Assembly (NCBI GenBank): GCA_030148865.1
Contig: JASBSR010000006.1
Coordinates: 62,001-126,000 of the forward strand
From: Gammaproteobacteria bacterium
GTDB lineage: Bacteria > Pseudomonadota > Gammaproteobacteria > SZUA-229
Length of the DNA: 64,000 nt
Direction: 5' to 3'
The position numbers and the translations under genes were made by a program. The notes beneath the pieces are model-generated. The model ran no database searches. It worked only from the letters and a program-made list of their open reading frames with translations, and was not told the DNA's origin. Positions within the stretch are counted from its first letter, which is position 1, and every line of letters starts with the position of its first letter. Below are positions 63,866-64,000 of the stretch, piece after piece.

Positions 63866-64000
63866 TCATTTAGTACGCCTGAACCAATAGCCACGCCGCC
63901 AGAACAGCAGCCAGAGCAACATCAGAGCCAGCACGTGCGGCCACCATGTTCCCACCCATACTGGCACCAGACCCTGTGCCAGCCAGGTTCGACCAATGCC
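63866..64000 (-). CDS. lptF: LptF C-terminal end, cut by the right edge
   Basis: The last 44 codons read GIGRTWLAQGLVPVWVGTWW, PHVLALMLLWLLFWRR and end RRTK. The pattern of a final membrane helix with W and P before it matches the LptF C-terminus, and lptG follows directly, as in all lptFG operons. The rest lies outside the window. Confidence 0.82.
   Translation of the reverse strand, partial: GIGRTWLAQGLVPVWVGTWWPHVLALMLLWLLFWRRGYWFRRTK

Overview
The window looks like a chromosomal segment of a free-living, non-enteric gammaproteobacterium. The main evidence is gene order. The minus-strand block leuC-leuD-leuB-asd-fimV-truA-trpF-trpB-trpA-accD-folC-dedD-cvpA-purF-metZ (about 27.9 kb down to 8.9 kb) follows the order known from Pseudomonas and relatives, with trpBA inserted between trpF and accD. 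FimV, a FimX-like protein, EpmA/EpmB/EF-P, ParC/ParE, LptG, DsbC, XerD and a RegB/RegA redox pair fit the same assignment. Genus cannot be told from the sequence alone. No rRNA, tRNA or CRISPR array was seen.

Layout. 0-5.1 kb: a PerM-type permease (cut by the left edge), a small unknown gene and a LysR regulator in a tight minus-strand cluster; then a DUF4124 protein, an MIF-like tautomerase, and a DUF4105 gene broken by one in-frame stop. 5.1-7.4 kb: proS and a lytic transglycosylase. 7.4-27.9 kb: the long minus-strand housekeeping block for amino-acid (Leu, Trp, Met/Thr/Lys precursors), purine, folate and fatty-acid synthesis plus the pilus/polarity protein FimV. 28-38.9 kb: the divergent LysR regulator of leu, an MFS carrier, aroC, prmB, a copper chaperone with psd, a dynamin-like GTPase, a DUF302 protein and the EF-P modification set. 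39-44 kb: a PilZ-like protein followed by a FimX-like degenerate GGDEF/EAL protein, then htpX.

44.2-50.9 kb is the accessory part. It holds a RegA/RegB redox two-component pair and, divergently transcribed across two matches to the RegA-type operator, an outer-membrane barrel-like protein with a Cys/Met-rich N-terminal half, a small cytochrome c and a TlpA-type thioredoxin. A convergent HemN-like radical SAM protein, an IS3-family transposase remnant and a cluster of REP-like palindromes follow. 50.9-64 kb: parC, parE, a stand-alone AddA-like helicase-nuclease, dsbC, xerD, a lysine-rich histone-like gene that appears frameshifted, a decayed TraF_2-family gene, an RDD protein, lptG and the 3' end of lptF.

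Two structural themes stand out. First, at least six intergenic spacers carry long inverted repeats; the clearest arms show about 10-base periodicity and variants of CGCARATGAACGCARATA. Second, several genes are caught in decay: the DUF4105 gene by one stop codon, the histone-like gene by one base, and the DUF1223, TraF_2 and IS3 remnants more heavily. The strongest candidate for an undescribed system is the RegBA-linked barrel/cytochrome c/TlpA cassette.
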